Shown: positions 1 through 7,466 of the stretch, piece by piece
How positions within the stretch are numbered: the stretch's first letter is position 1
Layout: every line of letters starts with the position of its first letter
DNA from: Methylocystis bryophila
Lineage (GTDB): Bacteria > Pseudomonadota > Alphaproteobacteria > Rhizobiales > Beijerinckiaceae
Direction of reading: 5' to 3'
Length of the DNA: 64,000 nt
Assembly (NCBI RefSeq): GCF_027925445.1
Contig: NZ_AP027149.1
Location: forward strand, 4,476,501-4,540,500
Translations under genes and position numbers: made by a program
Notes under the pieces: model-generated
The model's database searches: none
What the model was told of the DNA's origin: nothing
The model's input: only the letters and a program-made list of their open reading frames with translations

Positions 1-206
1 TCGCTTCTACGATTTGCGCGATTTTCAATTTGCAATGCAGAACCGCGAAAACGGTCCCTCAAAATCAGGCGCAGCTCCCGCGCGCTTCGCTATTATCATA
101 ATAAATCAATTAGTTATATATCGCTTCGCCCATGGCGCGTTTCGTGAAACTCCTGGCCCATGAACGCCGGTCGCGGCGAGTTCCAAAGTTCAGAGGCAGG
201 CACGAG

Positions 207-866
207 ATGTCGCTCACCACCACCTTCGAGATCCGCAATAACGCGCTGCTTGGCAGCGTAGCCCGTTCGCCGATGTTGAAGCGGGTTGTCGACATCGTCG
301 GCGCTCTTGGCGCGCTCACGCTGTTTGCGCCCCTGTTCCTGGTGACGGCGATCGCCATCAGGCTGGAGTCGAAGGGTCCGGTCTTCTTCCGCCAAACGCG
401 GGTCGGCAAGAACGGCGCTCCCTTCTCCATGGTGAAGTTCCGTTCGATGGTCGTCGGAGCCGATGCTCTGCATGCGAAGATGCAGGGCGCGACCACGTCC
501 CGTCACGACATCCGCTACAAGAACCAAAACGACCCGCGCATCACGCTGACCGGCCGTTTCATCCGCAGATACTCGATCGACGAGCTTCCGCAATTCTGGA
601 ACGTGCTCATCGGCGACATGTCCCTCGTCGGTCCGCGTCCGGCGCTTCCGTCGGAAGTGGCGAAATATGCCCCGAGCGATCGCGTTCGACTGCGCGTGAA
701 GCCAGGCATCACCTGCCTCTGGCAGATCGGAGGACGTGCGAATATCGACTTCGTCGGTCAGGTTGCGCTCGACCGCCAATATGTCCGGGATCAGTCGATC
801 GTCCTCGATCTCTGGATCCTCCTGCGCACCCCCTATGCGGTGCTCTGCGGCGAGGGCGCGTATTAA
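207..866 (+). CDS. Bacterial sugar transferase (polyprenyl-phosphate glycosyl-1-phosphate transferase)
   Basis: This 219-residue protein should transfer a sugar-1-phosphate from a nucleotide sugar to undecaprenyl phosphate, the priming step of exopolysaccharide or capsule synthesis at the inner membrane. It has one hydrophobic segment (about residues 22-44) followed by the family signatures KGPVFFRQTRVG, FSMVKFRSM, IDELPQFWNVL, GDMSLVGPRP and KPGITCLWQ. It lacks the extra N-terminal membrane domain of long WbaP/WcaJ enzymes, so it is of the short type. An in-frame ATG at 132 would add 25 basic residues. I prefer 207 because the AT-rich promoter-like sequence at about 90-125 would leave almost no leader for the upstream start. 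The sugar specificity cannot be read from the sequence. The rest of any polysaccharide cluster would lie left of the window. Confidence 0.88.
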   Translation: MSLTTTFEIRNNALLGSVARSPMLKRVVDIVGALGALTLFAPLFLVTAIAIRLESKGPVFFRQTRVGKNGAPFSMVKFRSMVVGADALHAKMQGATTSRHDIRYKNQNDPRITLTGRFIRRYSIDELPQFWNVLIGDMSLVGPRPALPSEVAKYAPSDRVRLRVKPGITCLWQIGGRANIDFVGQVALDRQYVRDQSIVLDLWILLRTPYAVLCGEGAY

Positions 867-1232
867 GCGCCCTCGTCAAAATGAGGCGCGAGCGACGGCG
901 GCGCTCCTCCTTCCCGGGGGCCTGCCGCCGAAACGCTTGCCCCGCACACGCGCAGCCGCACTGCGTGGCGCGGATCTCCTCCCGCACGCGGGCGCCGATC
1001 ACGCAGCTGTTTTCGTCGCTGGTGATGGCGATGCAACCACCTCGGCTCTGCGCAATGGCTCCAGAATGTCCCGGCCGAAGCCAGGGAGGGAAGCTGGAGC
1101 TGACGATCGGACGATCGCCAACTCGCTAGGGCTTTGCGCGGGATGGGCGATATCGGGAAATTCCCCGCAACTGGCTCTGGACAAGCTCGGTTCCGGCGCC
1201 TATAAGCCAGCCCTCCGCGTGATCGCGAAGAC
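867..1232. other. Intergenic stretch without a convincing gene
   Basis: An imperfect hairpin (arms at 867-874 and 883-889) follows the sugar transferase stop directly but has no T-tract, so it is at best a weak terminator. Short ORFs exist in several frames but show no domain, no signal peptide and no convincing ribosome binding site. The last part must carry the promoter of the tRNA-Phe gene. Confidence 0.4.
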
Positions 1233-1308
1233 GCCCGGGTAGCTCAGTTGGTAGAGCATGCGACTGAAAATCGCAGTGTCGGTGGTTCGATTCCGCCCCC
1301 GGGCACCA
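1233..1308 (+). tRNA. tRNA-Phe (GAA)
   Basis: A 76-nt cloverleaf with a 7-bp acceptor stem (GCCCGGG paired with CCCGGGC), a D-arm, an anticodon stem GCGAC/ATCGC region with anticodon GAA at 1266-1268, a T-arm with GGTTCGATTCC, and an encoded 3' CCA at 1306-1308. It is convergent with the MgtC/SapB gene, which ends 45 bp downstream. Confidence 0.96.
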
Positions 1309-1353
1309 TTAGAATCAAAGATTTAGACGTCGCGCCTCGCCGCGGGCCCCGGC

Positions 1354-2067
1354 TCAATCTTCGCTGCGCGAGCCCCAGGTGGCGTGGCGCACGCCCGCGA
1401 CCCGTTCCAGATCGTTCGTGACCGCGTCGAGCTCCTTGGGATGCACGCTCGTCGCGGCGAGCGTCGCGATGAGCTCGACCTCGTCGTCGCGCTCGGCCTC
1501 CTCTATGTCGCGCACCGGATAGCTCGCCGCCTCGAGCTTCTCGACCAGGAGATCGCGCAATATGTCCCGCTGCGACGGCGTCACCGTCAGGCGCACGTCG
1601 TAAATTCCTTCGAGCGCGCGCTCGTCGATTGGCGCGCGTTCGATCAGCGTGACGAGCGGCCGTAGGAAAGTATTGCCGCCGAGCACGAAAAGGGCCAGCG
1701 CAAACGCCTCGACGGGCAAGCCCGCGCCCGCAAAGCCGCCGGTGACGGCCGAGCACCAAATCGTCGCCGCCGTATTGAGACCGCGTATGTTCGCGCCGTC
1801 CTTGAGAATCACGCCCGCGCCGAGAAAACCCACGCCCGAGGCGATGTATGCAAGCACCTGCACCCCGCCGAGATTGCCGTTGAGCCGCGTCGCCAGATCG
1901 ACGAAGGCCGACGCGCCCAGCGCTACGAGCGCGTTGGTGCGCAGGCCCGCGTTGCGCTGCCGCCACTGACGCTCGGCGCCGATGATCGCGCCGAGCGTCA
2001 CGGCGACGAAGAAGGCGAGAAGCGTCTTCTCGAATCCCAACGCGTTGAAATTCAGGAGAGATGACAT
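1354..2067 (-). CDS. MgtC/SapB family membrane protein
   Basis: A 237-residue inner-membrane protein of the MgtC/SapB family, associated with magnesium limitation and modulation of ATP synthase in other bacteria. The N-terminal half has about four or five membrane helices with the family signatures GAIIGAERQWR, LRTNALVALGA and GVGFLGAGVILK, followed by GLNTAATIWCSA. The C-terminal 90 or so residues form a soluble ACT-like domain. The start is placed at the ATG giving MSSLLNFNALG; upstream in-frame ATGs would add a basic, non-conserved tail. It is divergent from the Csp-like gene at 2183. The specific function in this organism is unknown. Confidence 0.88.
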   Translation of the reverse strand: MSSLLNFNALGFEKTLLAFFVAVTLGAIIGAERQWRQRNAGLRTNALVALGASAFVDLATRLNGNLGGVQVLAYIASGVGFLGAGVILKDGANIRGLNTAATIWCSAVTGGFAGAGLPVEAFALALFVLGGNTFLRPLVTLIERAPIDERALEGIYDVRLTVTPSQRDILRDLLVEKLEAASYPVRDIEEAERDDEVELIATLAATSVHPKELDAVTNDLERVAGVRHATWGSRSED

Positions 2068-2182
2068 GCGCGCGGGCTCGTGGGGCTGACCTTTCAACCG
2101 GGAGAGTCTATCCTTTAGCGGAAAAGCGACGACGATACGACGCGCCCGCTCTCCTGCGGCGGCGCAGAAGGGAGAATTTCGC

Positions 2183-2596
2183 GTGCTCAGGCGGAGCTTC
2201 TTCAAGGCGCTGGGTCTCGCCGCGCTCGCTGGCCCCGCGCGCGCCGCTGCGCTGCCGAGCCCGCGCGCGGATCTGATCGAGCTCGCTGCGGCTGCGACCC
2301 AAGGCGCGGCGGCGGCGCAGCAGTTTTTGCGCTTTGCCGAGCCTCGTCTCGCCGAGAGGGATGCGGCGCTCGCGGACTGCGTCGCCTCCGCCGCCGAGAT
2401 GGTTGCGGCTTGCGACGCCTTGGCGGGGCTCGCGGCGAGCGACGCGCCTTTCGCCTATGGCTTCGCGCGCACCGCCGCCGACCTCTGCGCCGTCAGCCGC
2501 AGGGACTGCGAAAAATTCCCCAAAATAGCCGAATGCGCCGCGCTCGCGGCGGCGGCCGCAGCTTGCGAAGCCGCCTGCCGGAAAGCCGCCGGCTGA
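2183..2596 (+). CDS. Tat-exported four-helix bundle protein related to copper storage proteins (Csp/DUF326-like)
   Basis: A 137-residue protein with an N-terminal twin-arginine signal (RRSFFK at residues 3-8, then a hydrophobic stretch ending near AARA). The mature part is Ala-rich and strongly helical with Cys at 66, 77, 102, 109, 118, 128 and 132. The spacing in the second half (LC-x6-C, then ECAAL, ACEAACRKA) matches the DUF326/Csp pattern in which cysteines line the core of a four-helix bundle. Csp1 proteins of methanotrophs are Tat-exported and bind many Cu(I) ions through about 13 Cys. This one has only seven, so its copper capacity should be reduced or its role changed. The assignment is by pattern, not by alignment. 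Confidence 0.6.
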   Translation: MLRRSFFKALGLAALAGPARAAALPSPRADLIELAAAATQGAAAAQQFLRFAEPRLAERDAALADCVASAAEMVAACDALAGLAASDAPFAYGFARTAADLCAVSRRDCEKFPKIAECAALAAAAAACEAACRKAAG

Positions 2597-2620
2597 ACTC
2601 TGATCGCAGTCTGTCAGATT

Positions 2621-2731
2621 TTCTCCCGTTCGAACGGAATCGTTCGAGCGATAAGGAATCGCGCCAAATCAAAAGTTTGGGCATGTCCTGACCGGAAAAC
2701 CACTTCGCACTTTTCCGGGACAAGCTCACAT
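2621..2731 (-). repeat. Dispersed palindromic repeat, type C
   Basis: Type C has two adjoining hairpins. One is built on GCTCGAACG..CGTTCGAGC. The other is a longer one, GAGCATGTCC..GGACATGCTC, whose inner stem is CGGAAAA/TTTTCCG. Both are recognisable here, somewhat degenerate. The element ends exactly where the TAG stop codon of the minus-strand cNMP-binding gene begins. Confidence 0.8.
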
Positions 2732-3427
2732 CTAGACCGCCTCCAGCCGGCTCAGCGCCCGGCGATGGTTCCTCTCGAGGCGGCGCACGATCAGCCGCAC
2801 GAGATAAAGCCCGAACTCCGGGTTCTGGAAGTAGTGCTGCTCGAATTCCTCATAGGTGATGTAGAGAGTCTCGACATCCGTCCTGCAGACGGCCGAGGCG
2901 AGGCGCGCGCCGTCATGCGTGAACAACGCCATCTCGCCAAACATGTCGCCTGGGCGCAAATTCGCGCCGGCCTCGGGAATCTCGACCTCGCCTTCGGTCA
3001 CGATGAAGGCTTCCGACGCCTTGTCGCCCTTGCGGAAGATCATCTCCCCCGCCTTGAAACGCCGCGCATGCGCGAAGGGCTTGAGCCACTCGATGTTGAG
3101 ATCGGTCTCTGCCGCCTGGCGCACCGCGACGATGAGCTTGCGCATCTGTCGCGCCCTGGCCGCGTTGAGCGGCAAGCTCACGCCATACTCGACGATCGAC
3201 GAAAAACTGCCGCTGCCCAGCCCATAGGCGAGGCCCGCGGCGTTGCCGAGCATCGAGATGTAGCGCAGCGGGATCATCCGCGTCGCAAAGGCGGCGGCCA
3301 CCGACATCGCGACCTCCATCCAGTTGAACAGATTGGACAGATAGAGGGGAAAACCGTGATCGATCCTCGCGCGGACCCAGGCGAGAAAGCCGAAGAGATC
3401 GAAAGAGCCGACGAAATCGTGAACCAT
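2732..3427 (-). CDS. Membrane-anchored cyclic nucleotide-binding domain protein
   Basis: A 231-residue protein. The N-terminal half (about residues 30-90) has two or three membrane helices resembling the Popeye-like arrangement (PLRYISMLGNAAGLAYG, then SLPLNAARARQM). A C-terminal cNMP-binding domain (about 115-225) contains FKAGEMIFRKGDKASEAFIVTEGEVEI and a phosphate-binding cassette LRPGDMFGEMALFTHDGARLASAV. The usual Arg of the PRxA cassette appears as GARLA. There is no DNA-binding domain, so it is not a Crp-type regulator. It lies downstream of the CHASE2 cyclase on the same strand, so it may be an effector of that enzyme's product. The ligand (cAMP or cGMP) cannot be told from sequence. 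Confidence 0.82.
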   Translation of the reverse strand: MVHDFVGSFDLFGFLAWVRARIDHGFPLYLSNLFNWMEVAMSVAAAFATRMIPLRYISMLGNAAGLAYGLGSGSFSSIVEYGVSLPLNAARARQMRKLIVAVRQAAETDLNIEWLKPFAHARRFKAGEMIFRKGDKASEAFIVTEGEVEIPEAGANLRPGDMFGEMALFTHDGARLASAVCRTDVETLYITYEEFEQHYFQNPEFGLYLVRLIVRRLERNHRRALSRLEAV

Positions 3428-3461
3428 CGTCTCGCCTCCGCATCCTAGATCACGGGCTCGC

Positions 3462-3688
3462 TAGATCACGCTGCGTTCGAGCGGAACCGCCTGAACGCAG
3501 AAGACGTGATCTATTGTCAAAGTTTAGAGCGCGATTTGCGCGAAAAACCGGTTTCCACTTTTTCGCTTCGCGCTCTAGCGCGTTTCCCGCTCGAACGGAT
3601 TCGTTCGAGCGATAAGGAACCGCGCCAAATCAAAAGTTTGGAGCATGTCCTGACCGGAAGATCGCTTCGCACTATTCCGGGACATGCT
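3462..3688. repeat. Composite of repeat types A, B and C
   Basis: Three palindromic units in series. Type A (about 3463-3512) has ATCACG/CGTGAT ends around GCGTTC..GAACGC. Type B (about 3525-3576) has AGAGCGCGA/TCGCGCTCT-like ends around CCGGTTTCCAC. Type C is at about 3577-3688. The composite sits between the cyclase and the cNMP-binding gene and abuts the TAG stop of the cyclase. Confidence 0.85.
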
Positions 3689-5968
3689 CTAGACCACGAC
3701 CTCAGGCGTTCGCCCCGCGGCGCTGGGCTTCGCCTTTTCCTCAGTCCCGGACTTACTCTCCATCACCCAGGCTGCGGACCAATCTTCAGTCGGGTCGCGT
3801 TCTGCGAGGGCGCGGTAACGCGTTTCCAGCAGTTGGTAAAGGGAGCGCCAGCGCTCGGGCGTTTCGAGAGCCAGGCGGTTTGCGAGCGCCGCCGCCGCAT
3901 TGAAGCGTCGCGCCGCATAGTCTTCCAGCATCTCCTCGTGCCGGACCGACCAAGCGGCGAATTCAGGGCTCTTCGCGAAGGCCTCGTCGCCGGCGATCGT
4001 CGCGACGGCGGTCGGCGTTTCTCGACCCACCACGACGATTTCGCCAAGGTCGAGCCAAGCGAACTCGGGCGCGGCCTTGCGCACGTCGCCCGAGACCAAA
4101 ATGTCGACTTTGAGGATCTTGCTCGCGCCCTCCAGGCGCGAGGCGAGATTCACGGCGTCGCCGAGCACGGAATAGTCGAATCGCCGGGTCGAGCCCATAT
4201 TGCCGACGCTGCAGGGACCGATATTGATTCCCGCCCCCATCGCGATTTGCCGATGGGCGACGCCCGCGGCTCGCGCCTTCTCCTCGCGCAGGGCGTTGAG
4301 GGAGATCATCGCCTCGCGCATCGCCAGAGCGGCGCTGACGGCTTTCCGCGGATGCTCGGGCACGTCGAGCGGCGCGTTCCAGAACGCCATGATCGCGTCG
4401 CCTATGTATTTGTCCACCGTGCCGTCGCGATCGAGAATGCAATCGGTCATCGGCGTCAAATAGTCGTTCATAAAGTGCGTGAGCTCCTGCGCGCTCATGC
4501 CTTCCGAGAGCGTGGAAAAATTCCGCAGATCGGAGAAGAGCACGGTGAGCTCGCGCGTCTCGCCGCCGAGCACGAGCCGATCGGGATTTTCCGCCAGCCG
4601 CTCGACGACCGAGGGCGAGAGAAACTTACCGAAGGCCTGATGCACGTGCTGTTTGGCGGCGCGCTCGAACTGCCACTGCGTGATGGCGCCGATCGTGTAG
4701 GCGACCGCCAGCGCCGCGCTCGGATAGAAAGGATCGAAAAGCAGGCCGTCCTGTCGAAAGATTCGGAAGGAGGCATAAAACAGAGCGGCGATCGACACGA
4801 TGACGAAGAGAGTCGAAACGAGCGGCGGCGCAAAGAGGCTCAGCACGGTTAAAATCAGGATGAGCCCGGCCGCGATCGCAAACTCGGCGCCGGGAGCCCA
4901 ATCCGGACGCGACAGCAATTGATTGGAAAGCAGAGCCTCGATGATCTGCGCGTGGATCTCGACGCCCGGCACCGTGGATTCGAGGGGCGTTGCGCGCACG
5001 TCGCCAAGCCCGGCCGCCACCTCGCCGACGAAGACGATGCGGCCCTCGATTTCGCTGCGGTCGACCTGATCACGCATCACGGCGTCGACAGAGATCACGC
5101 GGGTGGGGTCGGAATAGGCGTAACGAGGACGAATGTCGGCGTGCGGACCCGTGGCGATCTCGATCGCGCCCACGGCGATCGCGTTGACGCCGGTCTTCAC
5201 GCCGCCTGCCTGCTCGCCGCTCGCGTTCGACGAACGGATCACATAGGTCGTCTCCCTCTGCGCGACGCGCAGCGCCTCGAGCGAGAGCGACGGGAGGGGC
5301 CCGGAGGGGTCCGCCGCGATCAGCGGGATGCGGCGCACGATCTGATCGTGGTCGGGCAGCCAATTCGTCGCGCCCATGCCCTGCGCGGGCTCTCCGAGAA
5401 TAGGGATCGGCGTCACCACGCCCTGAAAGGACGCGAGGAAGGGCGCGGGGTCGTCGCCGGCGATGACAAGCCCGGCCTTTTGGGGGTGGCTCTGCGCGCC
5501 GCCTTTGTTGACGAGCGTCATTCCCAGAACCAGCGGCGCCGATTGGATCGCCTTGGCGAAAAGCTGATCGTTGGTCGCGGTCTTCGCCAGGGATTTGGCG
5601 AGGTCCTTTTGCGATTTCTTGTTGGCGACCGAGGCGAGGATATTTTCGAAGCTCAGACGATCCGGCTCCGCGAAGAGCACGTCGAGCGCGATCGAAGCCG
5701 CGCCGAGGCTCGTCAGCTTGCCCAAGATCTCGGCCCATTTGTCGCGCGGCCAGGGCCATTGGCCCAGGAGCTTCACACTTTCCTCGTCCACCGCGACGAC
5801 CCGGACTGGGGAGTCGCGATCATAGACGCGCGGGGAAAGTCGCTGGAAGCGATCGAAGACGAAATTGCGCATGTCCTCGAGAAAAGGCGGCTGGATCAGC
5901 GCCCACGGAAGGACGAAAAGCGCCGCGCATAACGCGGAGAGAAGGAAGATCAGTCGCCGTCGCTTCAT
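3689..5968 (-). CDS. CHASE2 sensor adenylate/guanylate cyclase
   Basis: A 759-residue class III nucleotide cyclase. One membrane helix near the N-terminus (residues 6-24) leads into a periplasmic CHASE2 sensor domain (about 40-340, with VRVVAVDEESVKLLGQWPWPR). A cluster of three membrane helices follows (about 355-435), then a cytoplasmic cyclase catalytic domain (about 470-650). The catalytic domain has VLFSDLRNFSTLSE (first metal Asp), YIGDAIMAFWNAP (second metal Asp) and FDYSVLGDAVNLASRLE. It should convert ATP to cAMP, or GTP to cGMP, in response to an extracytoplasmic cue. The cNMP-binding protein downstream on the same strand is a likely partner. Its TAG stop codon lies at the edge of a palindromic repeat. 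Substrate choice is not certain. Confidence 0.9.
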   Translation of the reverse strand: MKRRRLIFLLSALCAALFVLPWALIQPPFLEDMRNFVFDRFQRLSPRVYDRDSPVRVVAVDEESVKLLGQWPWPRDKWAEILGKLTSLGAASIALDVLFAEPDRLSFENILASVANKKSQKDLAKSLAKTATNDQLFAKAIQSAPLVLGMTLVNKGGAQSHPQKAGLVIAGDDPAPFLASFQGVVTPIPILGEPAQGMGATNWLPDHDQIVRRIPLIAADPSGPLPSLSLEALRVAQRETTYVIRSSNASGEQAGGVKTGVNAIAVGAIEIATGPHADIRPRYAYSDPTRVISVDAVMRDQVDRSEIEGRIVFVGEVAAGLGDVRATPLESTVPGVEIHAQIIEALLSNQLLSRPDWAPGAEFAIAAGLILILTVLSLFAPPLVSTLFVIVSIAALFYASFRIFRQDGLLFDPFYPSAALAVAYTIGAITQWQFERAAKQHVHQAFGKFLSPSVVERLAENPDRLVLGGETRELTVLFSDLRNFSTLSEGMSAQELTHFMNDYLTPMTDCILDRDGTVDKYIGDAIMAFWNAPLDVPEHPRKAVSAALAMREAMISLNALREEKARAAGVAHRQIAMGAGINIGPCSVGNMGSTRRFDYSVLGDAVNLASRLEGASKILKVDILVSGDVRKAAPEFAWLDLGEIVVVGRETPTAVATIAGDEAFAKSPEFAAWSVRHEEMLEDYAARRFNAAAALANRLALETPERWRSLYQLLETRYRALAERDPTEDWSAAWVMESKSGTEEKAKPSAAGRTPEVVV

Positions 5969-6047
5969 CCACGCATCCGCCCACAGGCGGCCCTTATCCC
6001 ACTTTCACGCCCCGAGCGAAAGGACCGAGTCCACCGACGCCCGCCTC

Positions 6048-6139
6048 GATCACGCGGTGTTCGGGCGGAAACGCCCGAAGCCTGGATCGTCATCGATTTA
6101 CCTGACCGGAAAGCCGCTTCGCGCTTTTCCGGAACAGCT
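6048..6139. repeat. Dispersed palindromic repeat, degenerate type A plus type C end
   Basis: A degenerate type A half (GATCACGC..GTTCGGGCGG) is fused to the terminal hairpin of type C (CCGGAAAGCCGCTTCGCGCTTTTCCGG). It ends exactly at the TAG stop codon of the first FecR gene. Confidence 0.75.
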
Positions 6140-7045
6140 CTAATGGCCGTCGGAGCAGTGCGCCGCGCCGCATTTATCCGGGCTGGGCGGGGTGTAGGGT
6201 TGCGGTGGCGGCGCTGGCGGATCGCCTCCGTGCTTCGTTGGCGCCGGGGGAGCGCTTGGGCCGTTTTGGCCGGAATTCTTGGGGCCGCCGCCGTCGTTCG
6301 CGCTCTGACCGGCGTCGACGGTCTGACAGTTGCTCCCTTGGCAGAAGCTGACTGAGCCGCTCTCTACATTGACCTTGGTGGTTGTGTTCGACAGACCCTC
6401 TCCCGGGTTGCTCGTATCGGGCAGGCTCCCAGCGTTGGGCTGCTGAGCGCCCGACTGATCGACCGAGCCGCCCTCTACATCGACCCGCGTTGAATTGCTG
6501 GTGACGATCACCGTGAACACGGTGCCGCGCACGCTGATCGTCGAAGTCGGGGTCTTGATCTCATACGCGCTCTTATCGGAGGCGCCGGTCACGAAGCGGA
6601 AGACTCCCTTGCCGAGATCGAAGGTCGCTTTCTTGAAGGTCTTGTTATCATTGTAGACGAAATGGCTCAGCGTCACCTGCGCCGAGGAGCCGATCGACAA
6701 TGAGGTGCCGTCATTGAAACCGATCCTGGTCGAGCCCCTAGGGCCGCTCTTTATGACCTCGCCCTGCGTAACGCCGTCGCCGTCCTTCATCGTGCTGTTC
6801 CCCCCGGACACGTCGGGACGCACCGAGTTCGCCGAGCCGATCGTCTCCGCTGTGAGCGAACCCGGCGCCCCGAGCGCGACGACGAAAAGGACGCTCCAGA
6901 GAGCGCGAGGCGAAAAAGCGGAAACCGGTCGCTCGCAAACGCGCCTGGAGCCAGCGTGATCTCGTCTGTTCGACAGGAGCTTCGCCATTCTACCATCCAC
7001 GCTGCTTCTCCCAATCCCCGCTAATGGTGCTTTGAGGCGTTTCAT
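6140..7045 (-). CDS. FecR domain-containing secreted protein, copy 1
   Basis: A 301-residue exported protein. After a basic N-terminal region comes a signal-peptide core (LWSVLFVVALGAPGSLTAE, about residues 48-66). Next is a FecR domain (about 70-215) with the typical repeating segments SLSIGSSAQVTLSHFVYN, GVFRFVTG, YEIKTPTSTISVRGTVFTV and VDVEGGSV. A Pro/Gly-rich tail ends in PPSPDKCGAAHCSDGH. Stand-alone FecR-domain proteins of this kind have no accompanying FecI/FecA, so classical siderophore signalling is not implied. The start ATG (MKRLKAPL) is conserved in the neighbouring copy; a shorter start at 6988 is possible. The region before the hydrophobic core (VCERPVSAFSPRAL) is encoded by a copy of palindromic repeat type B. 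Confidence 0.82.
   Translation of the reverse strand: MKRLKAPLAGIGRSSVDGRMAKLLSNRRDHAGSRRVCERPVSAFSPRALWSVLFVVALGAPGSLTAETIGSANSVRPDVSGGNSTMKDGDGVTQGEVIKSGPRGSTRIGFNDGTSLSIGSSAQVTLSHFVYNDNKTFKKATFDLGKGVFRFVTGASDKSAYEIKTPTSTISVRGTVFTVIVTSNSTRVDVEGGSVDQSGAQQPNAGSLPDTSNPGEGLSNTTTKVNVESGSVSFCQGSNCQTVDAGQSANDGGGPKNSGQNGPSAPPAPTKHGGDPPAPPPQPYTPPSPDKCGAAHCSDGH
6900..6945 (-). repeat. Type B palindromic repeat inside the coding sequence of FecR copy 1
   Basis: The sequence matches intergenic type B units (AGAGCGCGA, GCGAAAAAG, GGAAACCGGT, then a GCGC end) with a handful of differences. It is read in frame as CERPVSAFSPRAL. The corresponding frame of an intergenic type B copy at about 11893-11943 would encode the very similar CEKPVSTFSHRA. 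Confidence 0.7.
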
Positions 7046-7282
7046 AGAACCTGTACAAGCTATACGGCGTGCGAAGCGATGACAAATGGCGGCCTACGCG
7101 CCAACAACGCAGACTTTGAGACGTGAGCCAAGGATCACGGCTCGTGTTCAATTTGAAAAAACAAGGACTAAAGCAAAGGCGGCGGCGCGGAGACCGACGC
7201 CCGCGCCAAAGAAATCGGATTTCGACGTGCGCGAAATTAACAGTGCGTCCCGATCGCGCAGAATCACGCAATTGAAACGGAC

Positions 7283-7466
7283 TAGATCACGCGGCGATCA
7301 GGCGAAATCGCCTGATCGCAGAAAACGTGATCGATTCTAAAAATCTAGAGCGCGATTTGTGCGAAAAACCGGTTCCCACTTTTTCGTATCGCGCTCTAAG
7401 CTCCAAATCCAAAGATTAGAGCATGTCCTGAACGGAAAACCGCTTCGCGCTTTTCCGTGACAGGTT
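7283..7466. repeat. Composite of repeat types A, B and C between the FecR copies
   Basis: Type A (about 7284-7331), type B (about 7347-7397) and the terminal hairpin of type C (about 7419-7466) follow each other. The unit ends at the TAG stop codon of FecR copy 2 (7467-7469). The stretch at 7046-7283 before it is the upstream region of FecR copy 1. It is largely a duplicate of the sequence upstream of copy 2 (compare 7121-7246 with 8513-8640). Confidence 0.85.

Noticed and set aside
881..1129. Short ORF between the sugar transferase and tRNA-Phe
   Set aside because: It has Arg-rich composition, no ribosome binding site, no domain and no signal peptide.
3506..4852. A 448-codon plus-strand frame starting in a palindromic repeat
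   Set aside because: Its first 60 codons are repeat sequence and the rest is antisense to the cyclase.
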